This document shows positions 15,164 through 25,229 of a stretch of 64,000 nucleotides of DNA, piece by piece (the stretch's first letter is position 1; every line of letters starts with the position of its first letter). This DNA is from Simiduia sp. 21SJ11W-1. GTDB taxonomy: Bacteria; Pseudomonadota; Gammaproteobacteria; Pseudomonadales; Cellvibrionaceae. A program made the position numbers and the translations under genes. The stretch spans positions 2,511,501 to 2,575,500 of the forward strand of contig NZ_CP090959.1 in NCBI RefSeq assembly GCF_024138675.1. The letters are read 5' to 3'. The notes under the pieces are model-generated. The model worked only from the letters and a program-made list of their open reading frames with translations, did not search any database and was not told the origin of the DNA.

Positions 15164-18100
15164 TTAGTACACCATGCGCACGCGCTCTGTGCCAAACATA
15201 TCGCGCAACTCGCTCAACAGCGCCTCAGAGGCATTCACCTGCCACTCCGGGCCAAGGTGTACGCGCCCGCGGCCCTGCTCAGTGCGGAAATCCACTGTTA
15301 CCGGGCAATTGCCGCCGCGGTGCTGATTGAGCAGCTGTTCAAGCTGTGCCAGCTGGCGCTCGTGTACCTCACCCGGGTGCCATTCCATGTGCACGCCCTT
15401 GGCCATGTTCGCGCGCGCCTCAGCGAGATCGTGCACGGCATCGGCGCGCACCTTCAGCTGGCCTGAGTAGTCGTCGTGGCTTACCTGGCCCTCAATCACG
15501 AGCAGCGCATCTTTTACGACTTTGTCGCGGTAGTTGGCGTAGGTGTCGGCAAACAGCGCCACTTCAATGCGCCCGGAGCGGTCATCGAGCGACACAAAGG
15601 CCATGGTGTCGCCGCGTTTGGTTTTCATGGCGCGCATGGCAACCACCAGGCCTGCAATGCGCTGGTTGGATTTCTCGGGCTTTAAATCGGCAATGCGGTT
15701 TGATACCAGGTACTTAAGCTCGCGGTGGTATTCATCAATGGGGTGGCCGGTGAGGTACAGGCCCAGGGTATCGCGCTCGCCATCGAGCCGCTCGCGCATG
15801 GTGAGGCTTCTGACCTGGCTGAATTCGCTGTACACATCGCCATTGGCCTCGGTGGCGGTGGGCACCACTTCGCCGAATAAATCCATCATACCGGCGCTGG
15901 CATTGGCGTGGCTTTGCTCGGCGGCTTTTACGGCCTCGCCAATGGCGGCCATGAGCACCGCGCGGTCGTAATCCAGATTCTGGTTCGGGCCAATGGAGTC
16001 GAAGGCGCCCGAGCGCACCAGCGCTTCCAGTGCGCGCTTGTTCACCTTGCGCGGATCGATGCGGGCACAGAAATCGAACAGGCTGGTAAAGGGCCCACCC
16101 TCGTTGCGCGCGGCAATGATGTTATCAACCGGGCCTTCGCCCAACCCTTTGATGGCGCCCAAACCGTACACAATGTGGCCTTCCGGGTTCACGTTAAACA
16201 TGAATTCGCCGCTGTTAACATCGGGCGGCAAGAGCGTGAGGCCCATCTCGCGGCACTCTTCAATGAAGGTTACCACCTTGTCGGTTTTATCCATGTCTGA
16301 CGACATGGTGGCGGCCATAAAGTGCGCCGGGTAGTGGGCTTTTAGCCATGCAGTCTGGTAAGACACCAGCGCGTAGGCGGCCGAGTGGGATTTGTTAAAA
16401 CCGTAACCGGCGAACTTTTCCACCAGGTCGAAAATTTTCATGGCCAAGTCTGGATCTATGCCCTGGCTTGCGGCCCCCTGCTCAAAGGTTGAGCGCTGCT
16501 TGGCCATTTCTTCAGGCTTTTTCTTACCCATGGCCCGGCGCAACATGTCGGCGCCGCCGAGGGTATAACCGGCCAGCACCTGGGCGATTTGCATTACCTG
16601 TTCCTGGTAAACAATTACCCCGTAGGTGGGCTCCAAAATCGGCTTGAGAGATTCGTGCTGGTAGGTGGCATCCGGGTAGGCCACCTTGGCGCGCCCGTGC
16701 TTACGGTTGATGAAGTCGTCTACCATGCCAGATTGCAGAGGCCCCGGCCGGAACAGGGCCACCAGTGCGATCATGTCTTCCAGATTATCCGGCTGCAGGC
16801 GCTTGATCAGATCTTTCATGCCGCGCGATTCCAGCTGGAACACCGCGGTGGTTTCGGCGCGCTTAAGCAGCTTGAAGGTGGGCTCGTCATCCAGCGGCAG
16901 GGCTGAAATATCGAGCGGCGGCTCACCGGTTAACTTGCGATCGCGGTCGATCATTTTAACCGCCCAATCGATGATGGTGAGCGTGCGCAAACCCAGGAAG
17001 TCGAACTTCACAAGCCCTGCCGATTCCACATCGTTTTTATCGAACTGGGTAACCAGGCCGCCGCCTTCTTCATCGCAATACAATGGCGCAAAATCGGTGA
17101 GCTTGGTGGGCGCGATAACCACGCCACCTGCGTGCTTGCCCACGTTGCGGGTGAGGCCTTCAAGCTTCACCGCCATCTCCCAGATTTCCTGGCCCTCGGC
17201 ATCGCTGCTTAAAAACTCTGTAAGCAGCGGCTCTTCTTCAAGGGCTTGCTTCAAGGTCATACCCGGTGTGGGCGGAATCATTTTTGAAAGTTTATCGGCC
17301 AGGCCATAACTTTTACCCAGCACGCGCGCCACATCGCGCACCACGGCCTTGGCCGCCATAGTACCGAAGGTGATGATCTGGCTTACGGCGTCGCGGCCGT
17401 ATTTATCGGCCACATAGCTGATCACCTTATCGCGGTTTTCCATGCAGAAATCCACGTCGAAGTCGGGCATGGAAACCCGCTCCGGGTTCAAAAATCGCTC
17501 GAACAGCAAATCGTATTCAAGTGGGTCGAGATCGGTAATTTTTTGCGCGTAGGCCACCAGCGAACCGGCACCAGAACCGCGCCCGGGCCCTACGGGAATG
17601 CCGTTATCTTTGGCCCACTGGATGAAGTCCATCACAATCAGGAAGTAGCCCGGGAACCCCATTTGCATGATGATATCCAGCTCAAATTTGAGCCTGTCTA
17701 CAAACAGTTGCTTCTTGTTGGCGTACTGGGGATCTGCTTGATCGAGTATGCGCGCAAGGCGCCACTCCAAGCCCTCGTAGGTAATTTTTTGAAAGAAGAA
17801 ATTTACCCGCAAGGCCTCGGCATACTCGGGGGTATCTTCTTTGCCGGCCCATTTTTCGGCCATGGCATTTACCGCTTCACTGCGCATAAATTCGCGCGAG
17901 TAAAGCTCGAATATTTCGCCCTGCTCAAAGTCTTCTGGGATGGGGTAGTCTGGCAGGAAGTAGGTGCCTAGCTGAATATCCACGTTGCAGCGCTTGGCGA
18001 TTTCAACGGAGTTGGCCAGCGCTTCGGGAATATCTGCAAACAGCTCTGCCATCTCTTCGCCCGAGCGCAGGTATTGCTCATCACTGTAGCGGCGCTCGCG

Positions 18101-18778
18101 GCGCGGATCATCCAGGGCGCGGCCCTCGCCGATGCACACGCGGGCCTCGTGCACTTCAAATTCGTCGCTGTGTAAAAAGCGCACATCGTTGGTGGCTACT
18201 ACCGGGCACTGGTACTGGGTGGCAAGAGCCACGGCCTGGTGCAGGTAATCTTCCTCGTTTTCACGGCCGGTACGCGTAAGCTCCAAATAGAATCGGTTGG
18301 GAAAATCCCGCTGCCAAGCCTGCAACAACTGTGCAGCCTGTGCCGCGCGCCCACCCAGCAACGCTTTGCCCACATCGCCCAGGCGCCCGCCGGAAAGCGC
18401 AATGGTGCCGCCTGCATGCGCGCTCACCCAGGCGCGCTGAACTTTCGCCACGCCGTGATGCTGGCCATGCTGCCATGCCTTGGATATCAGCTCGGTGATG
18501 TTTTTGTAGCCTTCACCGTTCATTGCCAGCAGCGTGAGCAAAGTGGTGTTGCCCTCGTCATCGGCCAGATGAAAATCGGCCCCCACAATGGGTTTGATGC
18601 CCGCGCCCTCGCACTTGCTGTAGAACTTGATCAGGCCATAGAAGTTGGTGAGATCGGTAATACCGCAAGCGGGCATGCCCAGCTCTTTTAGCCGGCCAAT
18701 CAGGCCGCCAATGCGCACTACACTGTCTGATAATGAAAACTCTGTGTGCAGGCGCAGATGTACGAAAGACGCATTCAT
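15164..18778 (-). CDS. dnaE: DNA polymerase III subunit alpha
   Basis: This is the replicative polymerase catalytic subunit, 1204 residues, somewhat longer than E. coli DnaE (1160). The N-terminal PHP domain starts [15 protein letters not shown] with early His residues conserved. The polymerase active-site block [11 protein letters not shown] is followed by PDFDVDFC near residue 437, holding catalytic Asp residues. C-terminal HhH, OB-fold ([17 protein letters not shown]) and tail segments are present. It starts two bases after the rnhB stop, so rnhB-dnaE are co-transcribed. Two same-strand genes upstream in a standard genome would be lpxA-lpxB; here those are elsewhere. Confidence 0.97.
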   Translation of the reverse strand: MNASFVHLRLHTEFSLSDSVVRIGGLIGRLKELGMPACGITDLTNFYGLIKFYSKCEGAGIKPIVGADFHLADDEGNTTLLTLLAMNGEGYKNITELISKAWQHGQHHGVAKVQRAWVSAHAGGTIALSGGRLGDVGKALLGGRAAQAAQLLQAWQRDFPNRFYLELTRTGRENEEDYLHQAVALATQYQCPVVATNDVRFLHSDEFEVHEARVCIGEGRALDDPRRERRYSDEQYLRSGEEMAELFADIPEALANSVEIAKRCNVDIQLGTYFLPDYPIPEDFEQGEIFELYSREFMRSEAVNAMAEKWAGKEDTPEYAEALRVNFFFQKITYEGLEWRLARILDQADPQYANKKQLFVDRLKFELDIIMQMGFPGYFLIVMDFIQWAKDNGIPVGPGRGSGAGSLVAYAQKITDLDPLEYDLLFERFLNPERVSMPDFDVDFCMENRDKVISYVADKYGRDAVSQIITFGTMAAKAVVRDVARVLGKSYGLADKLSKMIPPTPGMTLKQALEEEPLLTEFLSSDAEGQEIWEMAVKLEGLTRNVGKHAGGVVIAPTKLTDFAPLYCDEEGGGLVTQFDKNDVESAGLVKFDFLGLRTLTIIDWAVKMIDRDRKLTGEPPLDISALPLDDEPTFKLLKRAETTAVFQLESRGMKDLIKRLQPDNLEDMIALVALFRPGPLQSGMVDDFINRKHGRAKVAYPDATYQHESLKPILEPTYGVIVYQEQVMQIAQVLAGYTLGGADMLRRAMGKKKPEEMAKQRSTFEQGAASQGIDPDLAMKIFDLVEKFAGYGFNKSHSAAYALVSYQTAWLKAHYPAHFMAATMSSDMDKTDKVVTFIEECREMGLTLLPPDVNSGEFMFNVNPEGHIVYGLGAIKGLGEGPVDNIIAARNEGGPFTSLFDFCARIDPRKVNKRALEALVRSGAFDSIGPNQNLDYDRAVLMAAIGEAVKAAEQSHANASAGMMDLFGEVVPTATEANGDVYSEFSQVRSLTMRERLDGERDTLGLYLTGHPIDEYHRELKYLVSNRIADLKPEKSNQRIAGLVVAMRAMKTKRGDTMAFVSLDDRSGRIEVALFADTYANYRDKVVKDALLVIEGQVSHDDYSGQLKVRADAVHDLAEARANMAKGVHMEWHPGEVHERQLAQLEQLLNQHRGGNCPVTVDFRTEQGRGRVHLGPEWQVNASEALLSELRDMFGTERVRMVY

Positions 18779-18780
18779 GC

Positions 18781-19401
18781 TTAAAACAAATCCAATTGTT
18801 CAAGTTGCTTTTTAACGGGCCCGAAGGACTGCCGGTGGTGTGGCGTGATGCCGTGCTGTTCTATAGCGGCCAAGTGCGCCGCGGTGGGGTAGCCCTTGTG
18901 ATCGGCAAAGCCGTAATCGGGGTATTGGGCGTGCAGGGCCACCAGCTCACGATCGCGGGTCACCTTGGCCAGAATAGAGGCCGCACTGATAGCCGCCACA
19001 CGGCTATCGCCTTTCACCACGGCCTCGGCCGGGTAGTGCCAGCGCGGGATCTTATTGCCGTCTACCCACACGTGCTCGGGCTGGGTGGGCAGGCCCTGCA
19101 CTGCGCGAGTCATGGCCAGCAGGCTGGCCTGCAAGATGTTGATTTTATCAATCTCTGCAACACTTGCGCGCGCAATACAAAAGGCCAGGGCCTTTTCCTG
19201 AATCTCAACAAACAGCTGCTCGCGCTTTTTTTCAGTCAGTTTTTTAGAGTCGGCCAGGCCTTCGATGGGGGCATTTGGGTCCAGTATTACCGCCGCGGCC
19301 ACCACGTCTCCGGCAAGGGGCCCACGGCCCACTTCATCAACGCCCGCCCCCAGAGCGCCCCGGTAGCTGCTGACGAAGGGTTCCAGCGGTTTTTTGCTCA
19401 T
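18781..19401 (-). CDS. rnhB: Ribonuclease HII
   Basis: RNase HII cuts RNA of RNA-DNA hybrids and single ribonucleotides in DNA. The 206-residue product has the active-site [17 protein letters not shown] block (Asp-Glu pair near residue 21), [13 protein letters not shown], and an Asp in [10 protein letters not shown] plus ILAKVTRD. It is directly followed by dnaE, as in E. coli. The usual upstream neighbour, lpxB, is instead on the plus strand 2.2 kb away behind two sugar-nucleotide genes. Confidence 0.95.
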   Translation of the reverse strand: MSKKPLEPFVSSYRGALGAGVDEVGRGPLAGDVVAAAVILDPNAPIEGLADSKKLTEKKREQLFVEIQEKALAFCIARASVAEIDKINILQASLLAMTRAVQGLPTQPEHVWVDGNKIPRWHYPAEAVVKGDSRVAAISAASILAKVTRDRELVALHAQYPDYGFADHKGYPTAAHLAAIEQHGITPHHRQSFGPVKKQLEQLDLF

Positions 19402-19525
19402 TATTTAACCAACAGATATTGCGAAATGAAGCGCCGATGATACCACCGGCGCCAAGCATTTGCCCAAACCTTGGGCTACAATAGCGCCCCTGTCTTACAC
19501 CCAGCACACAGAGGTTCCCGGCCCC

Positions 19526-20464
19526 ATGAATAAGCTCAATACTGCCGTTATCGGCGTAGGCTACCTGGGCAAATTTCACGCACAAAAATACGCCAGCCTG
19601 CCCAACAGTAATCTGGTGGCTGTGGTGGATGCCAACCCCGAAAACAGCCAGGCCATCAGCCGCGAACACGGCTGTGAGGCGCTCACCGATTACCGCGAGC
19701 TGTTTGGCCGGGTAGATGCCGTGAGCATTGCAGCGCCCACCGTGTATCACTACCAAATCGCCAAAGATTGCCTGGAACACGGTATTCACGTGCTCATTGA
19801 AAAGCCCATTACCGTCACGGTGGCCGAGGCCGATGAGCTGATTGAGCTTGCGCGCGCGCGCGGGCTGTTGATTCAGGTGGGCCACCTAGAGCGCTTTAAC
19901 GCCGCCCTGCTGGCACTGGGGGATCGCCTGGGGGCGCCCAAGTTTATTGAATCGCACCGTTTGGCACCCTTTAACCCGCGCGCGAACGATGTGAATGTGG
20001 TGCTCGATTTAATGATTCACGACATCGACATCATTCAGAACATGGTGGGCGCGCCCGTTAAAACCATTGCCGCCTCTGGCACCAAGGTGTTAACCCACTC
20101 TACCGACATCGCCAATGCCCGCATTGAATTTGAAAACGGCTGCGTGGCCAATGTCACCGCCAGCCGGGTAAGCCTGAAAACCGAGCGCAAGATGCGCATT
20201 TTTCAGGAGGAATCCTGTATTACTATCGACTTTCAAAACCGCGCGCTGAAACTTTACAGCAAAGGCGAAAAGGAAATGTTCCCCGGCATTCCCGAAATTG
20301 AAAGTGAAGAAAGCCTGTTTGATAACAACGACGCCCTGAAAGTTGAAATCATCGCCTTCCTGGAAAGCATCCAACAGGGCAAGCCCACGCAAGTTACCGG
20401 CGAAGACGGCCGGCGCGCATTGGCCACGGCCCAAGAGATTTCGCGCTTGATGCAAGATCTCTGA
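19526..20464 (+). CDS. gnnA: Gfo/Idh/MocA-family oxidoreductase, GnnA-like
   Basis: The 312-residue product (ATG 19526) has a Rossmann nucleotide-binding motif GVGYLGKFHAQKYA near residue 10, the EKPIT active-site lysine motif near 92, and GHLERFN near 118, all typical of the Gfo/Idh/MocA superfamily. With a DegT aminotransferase 34 bp downstream and then lpxB, the context fits GnnA, which oxidises the 3-OH of UDP-GlcNAc to a ketone ahead of transamination by GnnB (known from Acidithiobacillus ferrooxidans and Leptospira). The symbol rests on context plus family. An alternative would be an O-antigen sugar dehydrogenase, but no O-antigen genes are here. Confidence 0.75.
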   Translation: MNKLNTAVIGVGYLGKFHAQKYASLPNSNLVAVVDANPENSQAISREHGCEALTDYRELFGRVDAVSIAAPTVYHYQIAKDCLEHGIHVLIEKPITVTVAEADELIELARARGLLIQVGHLERFNAALLALGDRLGAPKFIESHRLAPFNPRANDVNVVLDLMIHDIDIIQNMVGAPVKTIAASGTKVLTHSTDIANARIEFENGCVANVTASRVSLKTERKMRIFQEESCITIDFQNRALKLYSKGEKEMFPGIPEIESEESLFDNNDALKVEIIAFLESIQQGKPTQVTGEDGRRALATAQEISRLMQDL

Positions 20465-20498
20465 TAAGCACATCAAAATCACGAACACGGACACCCCT

Positions 20499-21593
20499 AT
20501 GAAAATCCCAATGGTTGATCTAACCCAACAGTACCATCGCCTGAAAGATCAAATTGATGCAGGCATGCGTGAAGCCATGGAAACCGGCGCCTTTATTCTG
20601 GGCCCGAATGTGCAGGCCTTTGAAAAAGAAGCCGCCGATTATCTGGGCGTAAAACACGCCATTGGCGTGGGCTCTGGCACCGATGCCCTGCACCTGGCAC
20701 TGTTGGCACTGGGCATTAAGCCCGGCGATGAAGTGATCACCACGCCGTTCACCTTTATTGCCACGGCCGAGGCCATTAAATACGTGGGGGCCACACCGGT
20801 ATTTGTAGACATCAACCCAAACACCTTTAACCTGGATTTGGACGCAGTGGCGCGCGCCATTACCGATAAAACCCGCGCAGTGATCCCCGTGCACTTATTT
20901 GGCCAGCCCGTTGATATGGCCTCACTGAAGGCCCTGTGTGACGCGCACAAACTACACATTGTGGAAGACTGCGCGCAATCGTTTGGCGCACACATTCAAG
21001 GCCAGCAAACCGGCAGCTTTGGCAACCTGGGTGCGTTCAGTTTTTTCCCCTCTAAAAATTTGGGTTGCTATGGCGATGGCGGATTGGTATCTACCAATTG
21101 TGATGACCTGGCAGCCCTTGTGCGCCAATACCGCAACCACGGCAGCAAAGTGCAATACCACCACAGCCTTGTGGGCTACACCTCGCGGCTTGATGAACTG
21201 CAAGCAGTAGTGCTGCGTGCAAAACTGCCGTTAATCGATGAATTTAACGATAACCGCCGCCGGGTAGACAGCCTCTACCGCAAACACCTTGCAGGCACCG
21301 GCATTCAAACGCCCGCCCAAGACGGCATTGGCAAGCATGTGTTCCACCAGTATTGCTGCCTGCACCCGGCGCGCGACAAAATCTTACAAGCCCTGCGCGA
21401 TGCGCAAATTGCCTGCGCCATTTACTACCCAGTACCCCTGCACAAGCAGGAAGTGTTTGCAGAAGATTGTAAAAACGTGTCGCTGCCAATCACAGAATCT
21501 ATTATGCAACAGTGCTTTGCGCTGCCGGTGTACCCCGAGCTTAGCGAAGAAAAAATTGAACACATTGCCTCTGTGATTAAAGCCGCCCTATGA
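20499..21593 (+). CDS. gnnB: DegT/DnrJ/EryC1-family sugar-nucleotide aminotransferase, GnnB-like
   Basis: The 364-residue PLP enzyme has family motifs PMVDLTQQY at the start, GSGTDALHLAL near 57, TPFTFIATAEAI, VEDCAQSFGA near 155 and the PLP-lysine block FFPSKNLG near 186. Expected role, from context: adding an amino group from glutamate to the 3-keto sugar made by the upstream oxidoreductase, giving UDP-GlcNAc3N. The next gene, lpxB, overlaps its stop by four bases, so translation is probably coupled; this ties the enzyme to lipid A rather than to surface polysaccharide. Confidence 0.78.
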   Translation: MKIPMVDLTQQYHRLKDQIDAGMREAMETGAFILGPNVQAFEKEAADYLGVKHAIGVGSGTDALHLALLALGIKPGDEVITTPFTFIATAEAIKYVGATPVFVDINPNTFNLDLDAVARAITDKTRAVIPVHLFGQPVDMASLKALCDAHKLHIVEDCAQSFGAHIQGQQTGSFGNLGAFSFFPSKNLGCYGDGGLVSTNCDDLAALVRQYRNHGSKVQYHHSLVGYTSRLDELQAVVLRAKLPLIDEFNDNRRRVDSLYRKHLAGTGIQTPAQDGIGKHVFHQYCCLHPARDKILQALRDAQIACAIYYPVPLHKQEVFAEDCKNVSLPITESIMQQCFALPVYPELSEEKIEHIASVIKAAL

Positions 21594-22741
21594 GCCACAC
21601 CTACACCGTTATGATCAGCGCCGGGGAAGCCTCCGGCGACTTACACGCAGCCAATTTGGTTAAGGCCATGCACAAGCTGGCACCAGATACCCGTTTTACC
21701 GGCATGGGTTCAGACCAGTTGCGTGAGGCCGGCTGTGAATTATTGGTTGATTGCGCAGACATCGCCGTGGTGGGCCTGTGGGAAGTGGTAAAACACTACG
21801 GCAAAATCAAGCAGGCCCTCAATCAACTGATAGACGCACTGCGGCAATCGCCACCGGATTTACTGATACTTGTAGACTACCAGGAGTTTAACTTTCGCCT
21901 GGCTGAAAAAGCCAAGGCCCGCGGCATTAAAGTGCTGTTTTACATCAGCCCGCAGGTGTGGGCCTGGCGGCCACACAGGGTGCACACCATGGCCAAAAAA
22001 ATAGACCACATGGCAGTGCTGTTTCCCTTTGAAGAACAGTTTTATGAAAACGCAGGTGTACCCTGCACCTTTGTTGGCCACCCACTGGTAGATGAAGTAA
22101 AACCCGATCGCAGCGCGGCCGAGTGCTACGCGCGCTACCAGTTAAACGCCGAACAGCCGGTGGTGGGTTTATTTCCCGGCTCACGCAAGAGTGAAGTCGC
22201 CAGGGTACTGCCAATACTGCTGGAAAGCGCAAAGCTTATTCAGCAAGCAAAACCTGATGCCCAGTTTATTTTGCCGCTGGCAAGCACCATTGCCTTAACA
22301 GACATTCAGGGCCTACTGGCGGAATACCCGAGCCTGCAGGTGCGTGCCATTCGCGATCGCTCTTACAATGTGATGCAGGTGTGCAACGCCATCATGACAG
22401 CCTCCGGCACTGCCACGCTGGAAATTGCGCTAATGGGAATCCCCAACACCATCGTTTACAAAATTGCGCCACTGTCTTATTGGATTTTAAAGCGCATGGT
22501 AAAGATTGCGGACATTGGCCTTGAAAACATCGTGGCCGAAAAGCGCATTGTGCAGGAATTCATTCAAGCAGATGCCAAGCCTGCCGCCATTGCCGCGGAA
22601 ATTTGCCGCCTGTTAGACGACACCCAATACCGCAGCACACAAATAGCAGAGTTAAACAAAGTGCGCGGCAAACTTGGCAAGGAAGGCGGTTCAGCCAATG
22701 TAGCCAAACTGGCGCTCGATATGATTGAAGGCCGCGTCTAA
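21590..22741 (+). CDS. lpxB: Lipid-A-disaccharide synthase
   Basis: LpxB condenses UDP-2,3-diacylglucosamine with lipid X into the lipid A disaccharide at the inner membrane. The 383-residue product shows GEASGDLHAANLV near residue 11, the FYISPQVWAWRPHR block near 120, GHPLVDEV near 162, and FPGSRKSEV near 190, all LpxB/GT19 signatures. The start overlaps the DegT gene stop (ATGA). lpxB is normally between lpxA and rnhB on the same strand; here it has been separated from lpxA and inverted together with gnnAB. Confidence 0.95.
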   Translation: MSHTYTVMISAGEASGDLHAANLVKAMHKLAPDTRFTGMGSDQLREAGCELLVDCADIAVVGLWEVVKHYGKIKQALNQLIDALRQSPPDLLILVDYQEFNFRLAEKAKARGIKVLFYISPQVWAWRPHRVHTMAKKIDHMAVLFPFEEQFYENAGVPCTFVGHPLVDEVKPDRSAAECYARYQLNAEQPVVGLFPGSRKSEVARVLPILLESAKLIQQAKPDAQFILPLASTIALTDIQGLLAEYPSLQVRAIRDRSYNVMQVCNAIMTASGTATLEIALMGIPNTIVYKIAPLSYWILKRMVKIADIGLENIVAEKRIVQEFIQADAKPAAIAAEICRLLDDTQYRSTQIAELNKVRGKLGKEGGSANVAKLALDMIEGRV

Positions 22742-22745
22742 GCCG

Positions 22746-23073
22746 AAAAAGGTGGCTCCGGCCCATTGCTGTCCCATAGTTCAAGTCTCCACGGAAGGCA
22801 GGCGTTGAAACTACCTATATCGCAGAGTTTCTAAGCGATGTCTGGACATGAAATCTGGGGCGCAGTTTGTGACACGACGTAAATACATCCATGTAGCCTC
22901 GACACCCGCCCTTCGGGGCCTGCCTACAAGCACAGCATGTAGGCGTTCAAGCACCCGCAAAGCCTTACTTTGCCAGCGGGCGCTTAAACCCATGCGGGTG
23001 ACGGTCACAAACTCCGCCCCACATTCCATGCCTGTAGTTTTGTGGGACAGCAGTGGGCTCCGGCCACCCTTTC
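22746..23073. repeat. 328-bp nested inverted-repeat element
   Basis: The outer arms 22746-22778 and 23041-23073 match in reverse at 25 of 33 bases. Inner arms 22845-22873 and 23004-23032 match at 25 of 29. Between them are three more hairpins: TACAT-cc-ATGTA, GCCC-TTCG-GGGC (22908-22919), and GCCTACA/TGTAGGC (22922-22944). No ORF is supported. It resembles a MITE or a dispersed structured repeat, and shares a 23-bp motif with the dapD-dapE spacer. Confidence 0.65.
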
Positions 23074-23124
23074 TACACCAAACTTTTTACACCAAATTCA
23101 GTTACGCCCGCCACACCCGCTGCA

Positions 23125-24576
23125 CTAAACCAGGCTCGCCCACAAATCTTCTACCACCTGTAACCCCGTGATTTCATCTTGCGGTTGCATATTGGCAACG
23201 GCCGCCACGGCATCGGCAATGGCGTCTACTTCTGCCAGGGTTTGACTCGGGTGAAAGCTGATGCGCACCCAGCCGGGCTTGTCGGCGCTGGCATTTTTAT
23301 CCAGCTCGTTGGTAATGGCCTTGGATGCACAGCGGTCTATCCCCAATAGAATGTGGCCGTAGGTACCCGCACAGGCACAGCCGCCACGCGCTTGCACACC
23401 AAAGTGCTGGCTTAACAAACGCACCGCCGTTTTGTAGTGCAATTTGGTAAACACCAAGGAAAACACGCTCAGGCGATGGGTATGCTCCGGCGCCAAAAGC
23501 TGCACATTTTTCATGGGTGCCAGCCGCTCAAAAAACCGTGCGTTAAGGCGTGCCTCAGCGCGCTGGATACGCGCGCTACCCATGGTCTCTTTTAATTCGA
23601 TGGCAAGCGCGGTTTTCAGGGTTTGCAATATGCCGGGCGTGCCGCCGTTTTCGCGGCTTTGGATATCGCTCACAAACCGGTGTTCACCCCAGGGGTTAGT
23701 CCAGATAACCGTGCCGCCGCCGGGCTGCTCGGGCACGCGGTTGTTGTAGAGTTTGGCGGCAAATACAAGCACCCCTTGGCTGCCGGGGCCACCCAGAAAC
23801 TTGTGCGGTGAAAAGAAAATGGCATCGAGCGATTCGCGCTCGCTTGGGTGCATGTCAATCACATCGTAGGGGGCGGAGGCGGCAAAATCCACAAAGCAAA
23901 GGCCGCCGTGATCGTGCATCAGGCCCGCGATTTTCCCGTAGGGTGTGCGCACACCGGTGACGTTGCTGGCGGCGGTAACAGAGGCCATTTTTACCCGCCC
24001 GCGCGGTTCGCGCGCCAGATCTTCCGCCAGCCAGGCAAGGTCTATTTCATCGCGCCCCTGCACGGGAATCATGCGCACTTCCGCCAGGCTTTCCAGCCAC
24101 ATGGTGTGATTGCTGTGGTGCTCGCGGTGGGTAATGTACACCAGTGGCCGGGCCACACCCGCTGCACGCCAGTGCGCCAGCACCTGCGGTTTGTGGTGCT
24201 CGTGCGCCCACCATCCCATCATGCGGATCAACTTGCCCAGCGCACCGGTCATGCCGCTGCCGGTGGAAATCAGCACGTCATTCGGGCCCGCATTCACATG
24301 GGCCTTGATGCGCGCTTCGGCCTGTTGCAGCCACTCGGTCATGGTGCGCCCGGTGAGGCTGTCTTCGGTGTGGGTATTGGCCATGTAGGGGCCTGCGATG
24401 TTGGTAAGGCGCTCCTCAATAGGGCGAAACAATCGGCCGCTGGCGGTCCAATCAGCATAAATGAAGGGCGCCGCTCGCAGATTAATTACCTGCGCCCGGA
24501 TGCGCCACCAAAAGGCGGCATCTTCGGCGGCCTCAAGGGTTTCATGGCTGGGTGTAGCTGAGGTTCCTGTGAGCAT
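23125..24576 (-). CDS. Class V PLP-dependent aminotransferase (cysteine-desulfurase-like)
   Basis: This 483-residue protein resembles SufS/Csd and molybdenum-cofactor sulfurase folds: YADWTASGR near 40, STGSGMTGALGKL near 107, an EHHSNHTMW block near 150 and VDFAASAPYDVIDMHP near 222. The PLP lysine is in FFSPHKFLGGPG near 257. A Cys-containing RGGCACAGTYG near 385 corresponds to the loop carrying the catalytic Cys in desulfurases, so sulfur transfer is possible, but family membership does not fix the reaction. It diverges from an Lrp-type regulator, which probably controls it; such pairs often act in amino acid catabolism. Confidence 0.75.
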   Translation of the reverse strand: MLTGTSATPSHETLEAAEDAAFWWRIRAQVINLRAAPFIYADWTASGRLFRPIEERLTNIAGPYMANTHTEDSLTGRTMTEWLQQAEARIKAHVNAGPNDVLISTGSGMTGALGKLIRMMGWWAHEHHKPQVLAHWRAAGVARPLVYITHREHHSNHTMWLESLAEVRMIPVQGRDEIDLAWLAEDLAREPRGRVKMASVTAASNVTGVRTPYGKIAGLMHDHGGLCFVDFAASAPYDVIDMHPSERESLDAIFFSPHKFLGGPGSQGVLVFAAKLYNNRVPEQPGGGTVIWTNPWGEHRFVSDIQSRENGGTPGILQTLKTALAIELKETMGSARIQRAEARLNARFFERLAPMKNVQLLAPEHTHRLSVFSLVFTKLHYKTAVRLLSQHFGVQARGGCACAGTYGHILLGIDRCASKAITNELDKNASADKPGWVRISFHPSQTLAEVDAIADAVAAVANMQPQDEITGLQVVEDLWASLV

Positions 24577-24728
24577 GGGTGCAGTCTCTTTGGTGGCGTG
24601 GCAGCAGGTGTGCCCTGATCAATACCCCCATTGTATGCCGCATTCAGGCATGAAAATTTCCAACACATGCCCTAAAATAGGCACATAAAGAAATATTCTT
24701 CTAGCCAATTTCTTAATAATGGTAATTT
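24577..24728. promoter_or_regulatory. Divergent regulatory region with a candidate Lrp-type operator
   Basis: AAGAA-ATA-TTCTT at 24688-24700 is a perfect A/T-rich palindrome, the style of site bound by Lrp/AsnC proteins, 29 bases before the regulator start. A TAAAAT stretch near 24673 may be a -10. The site is proposed from symmetry and location only. Confidence 0.4.
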
Positions 24729-25199
24729 ATGCCCACCAACGAAAACACCTTAGATGCCATAGACAGGCACATTCTCACCCTGCTGCAGCGCGACAGCACG
24801 CTGTCGGTACAGGCCATTGCCGAGCGGGTAAACCTCACCACCAGCCCCTGCTGGCGACGCATTCAGCAACTGGAGGCGCAGGGGTTTATTCAAAGCCGGG
24901 TGGCGCTGCTTTCGCGCGAGCGGTTGAACTTGGGTGTGGATGTGTTTGTGTTTATTCGCACAGACCAGCACAACGATGCCTGGCTTAACGAATTCGCCGA
25001 GGCGCTGCACGCCATGCCCGAGGTGATGGAGGCCTACCGCATGAGCGGCGATGTGGATTACCTGCTGCGAGTGGTGGTATCAGACATCAAAGCTTACGAC
25101 GGCTTCTACAAACGCCTGGTAAGCAAGGTGAAACTCGCCGATGTAAGCTCAAGCTTTGCCATGGAAAGCATGAAATACACCACCGCCCTGCCCCTGTAG
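24729..25199 (+). CDS. Lrp/AsnC-family transcriptional regulator
   Basis: The 156-residue product has the full Lrp architecture: an N-terminal winged HTH (LDAIDRHILTLLQRDSTLS..IAERVNLTTSPCWRRIQQLEAQGFI) and a C-terminal ligand-sensing domain with MPEVMEAYRMSGDVDYLLRVVV, the canonical 'GxxDYLL' core. It probably responds to an amino acid and controls the divergent class V aminotransferase gene and itself. ATG 24729 follows TAATGGTAATTT with no strong Shine-Dalgarno. Confidence 0.9.
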   Translation: MPTNENTLDAIDRHILTLLQRDSTLSVQAIAERVNLTTSPCWRRIQQLEAQGFIQSRVALLSRERLNLGVDVFVFIRTDQHNDAWLNEFAEALHAMPEVMEAYRMSGDVDYLLRVVVSDIKAYDGFYKRLVSKVKLADVSSSFAMESMKYTTALPL

Positions 25200-25229
25200 C
25201 AAGCAGTGCTTGAGCCTTCAGGCAATAAA

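Noticed and set aside
19526-21593. O-antigen biosynthesis genes
   Set aside because: Family membership would allow it, but there are no glycosyltransferases, wzx/wzy or other sugar-nucleotide genes, and the pair is coupled to lpxB.
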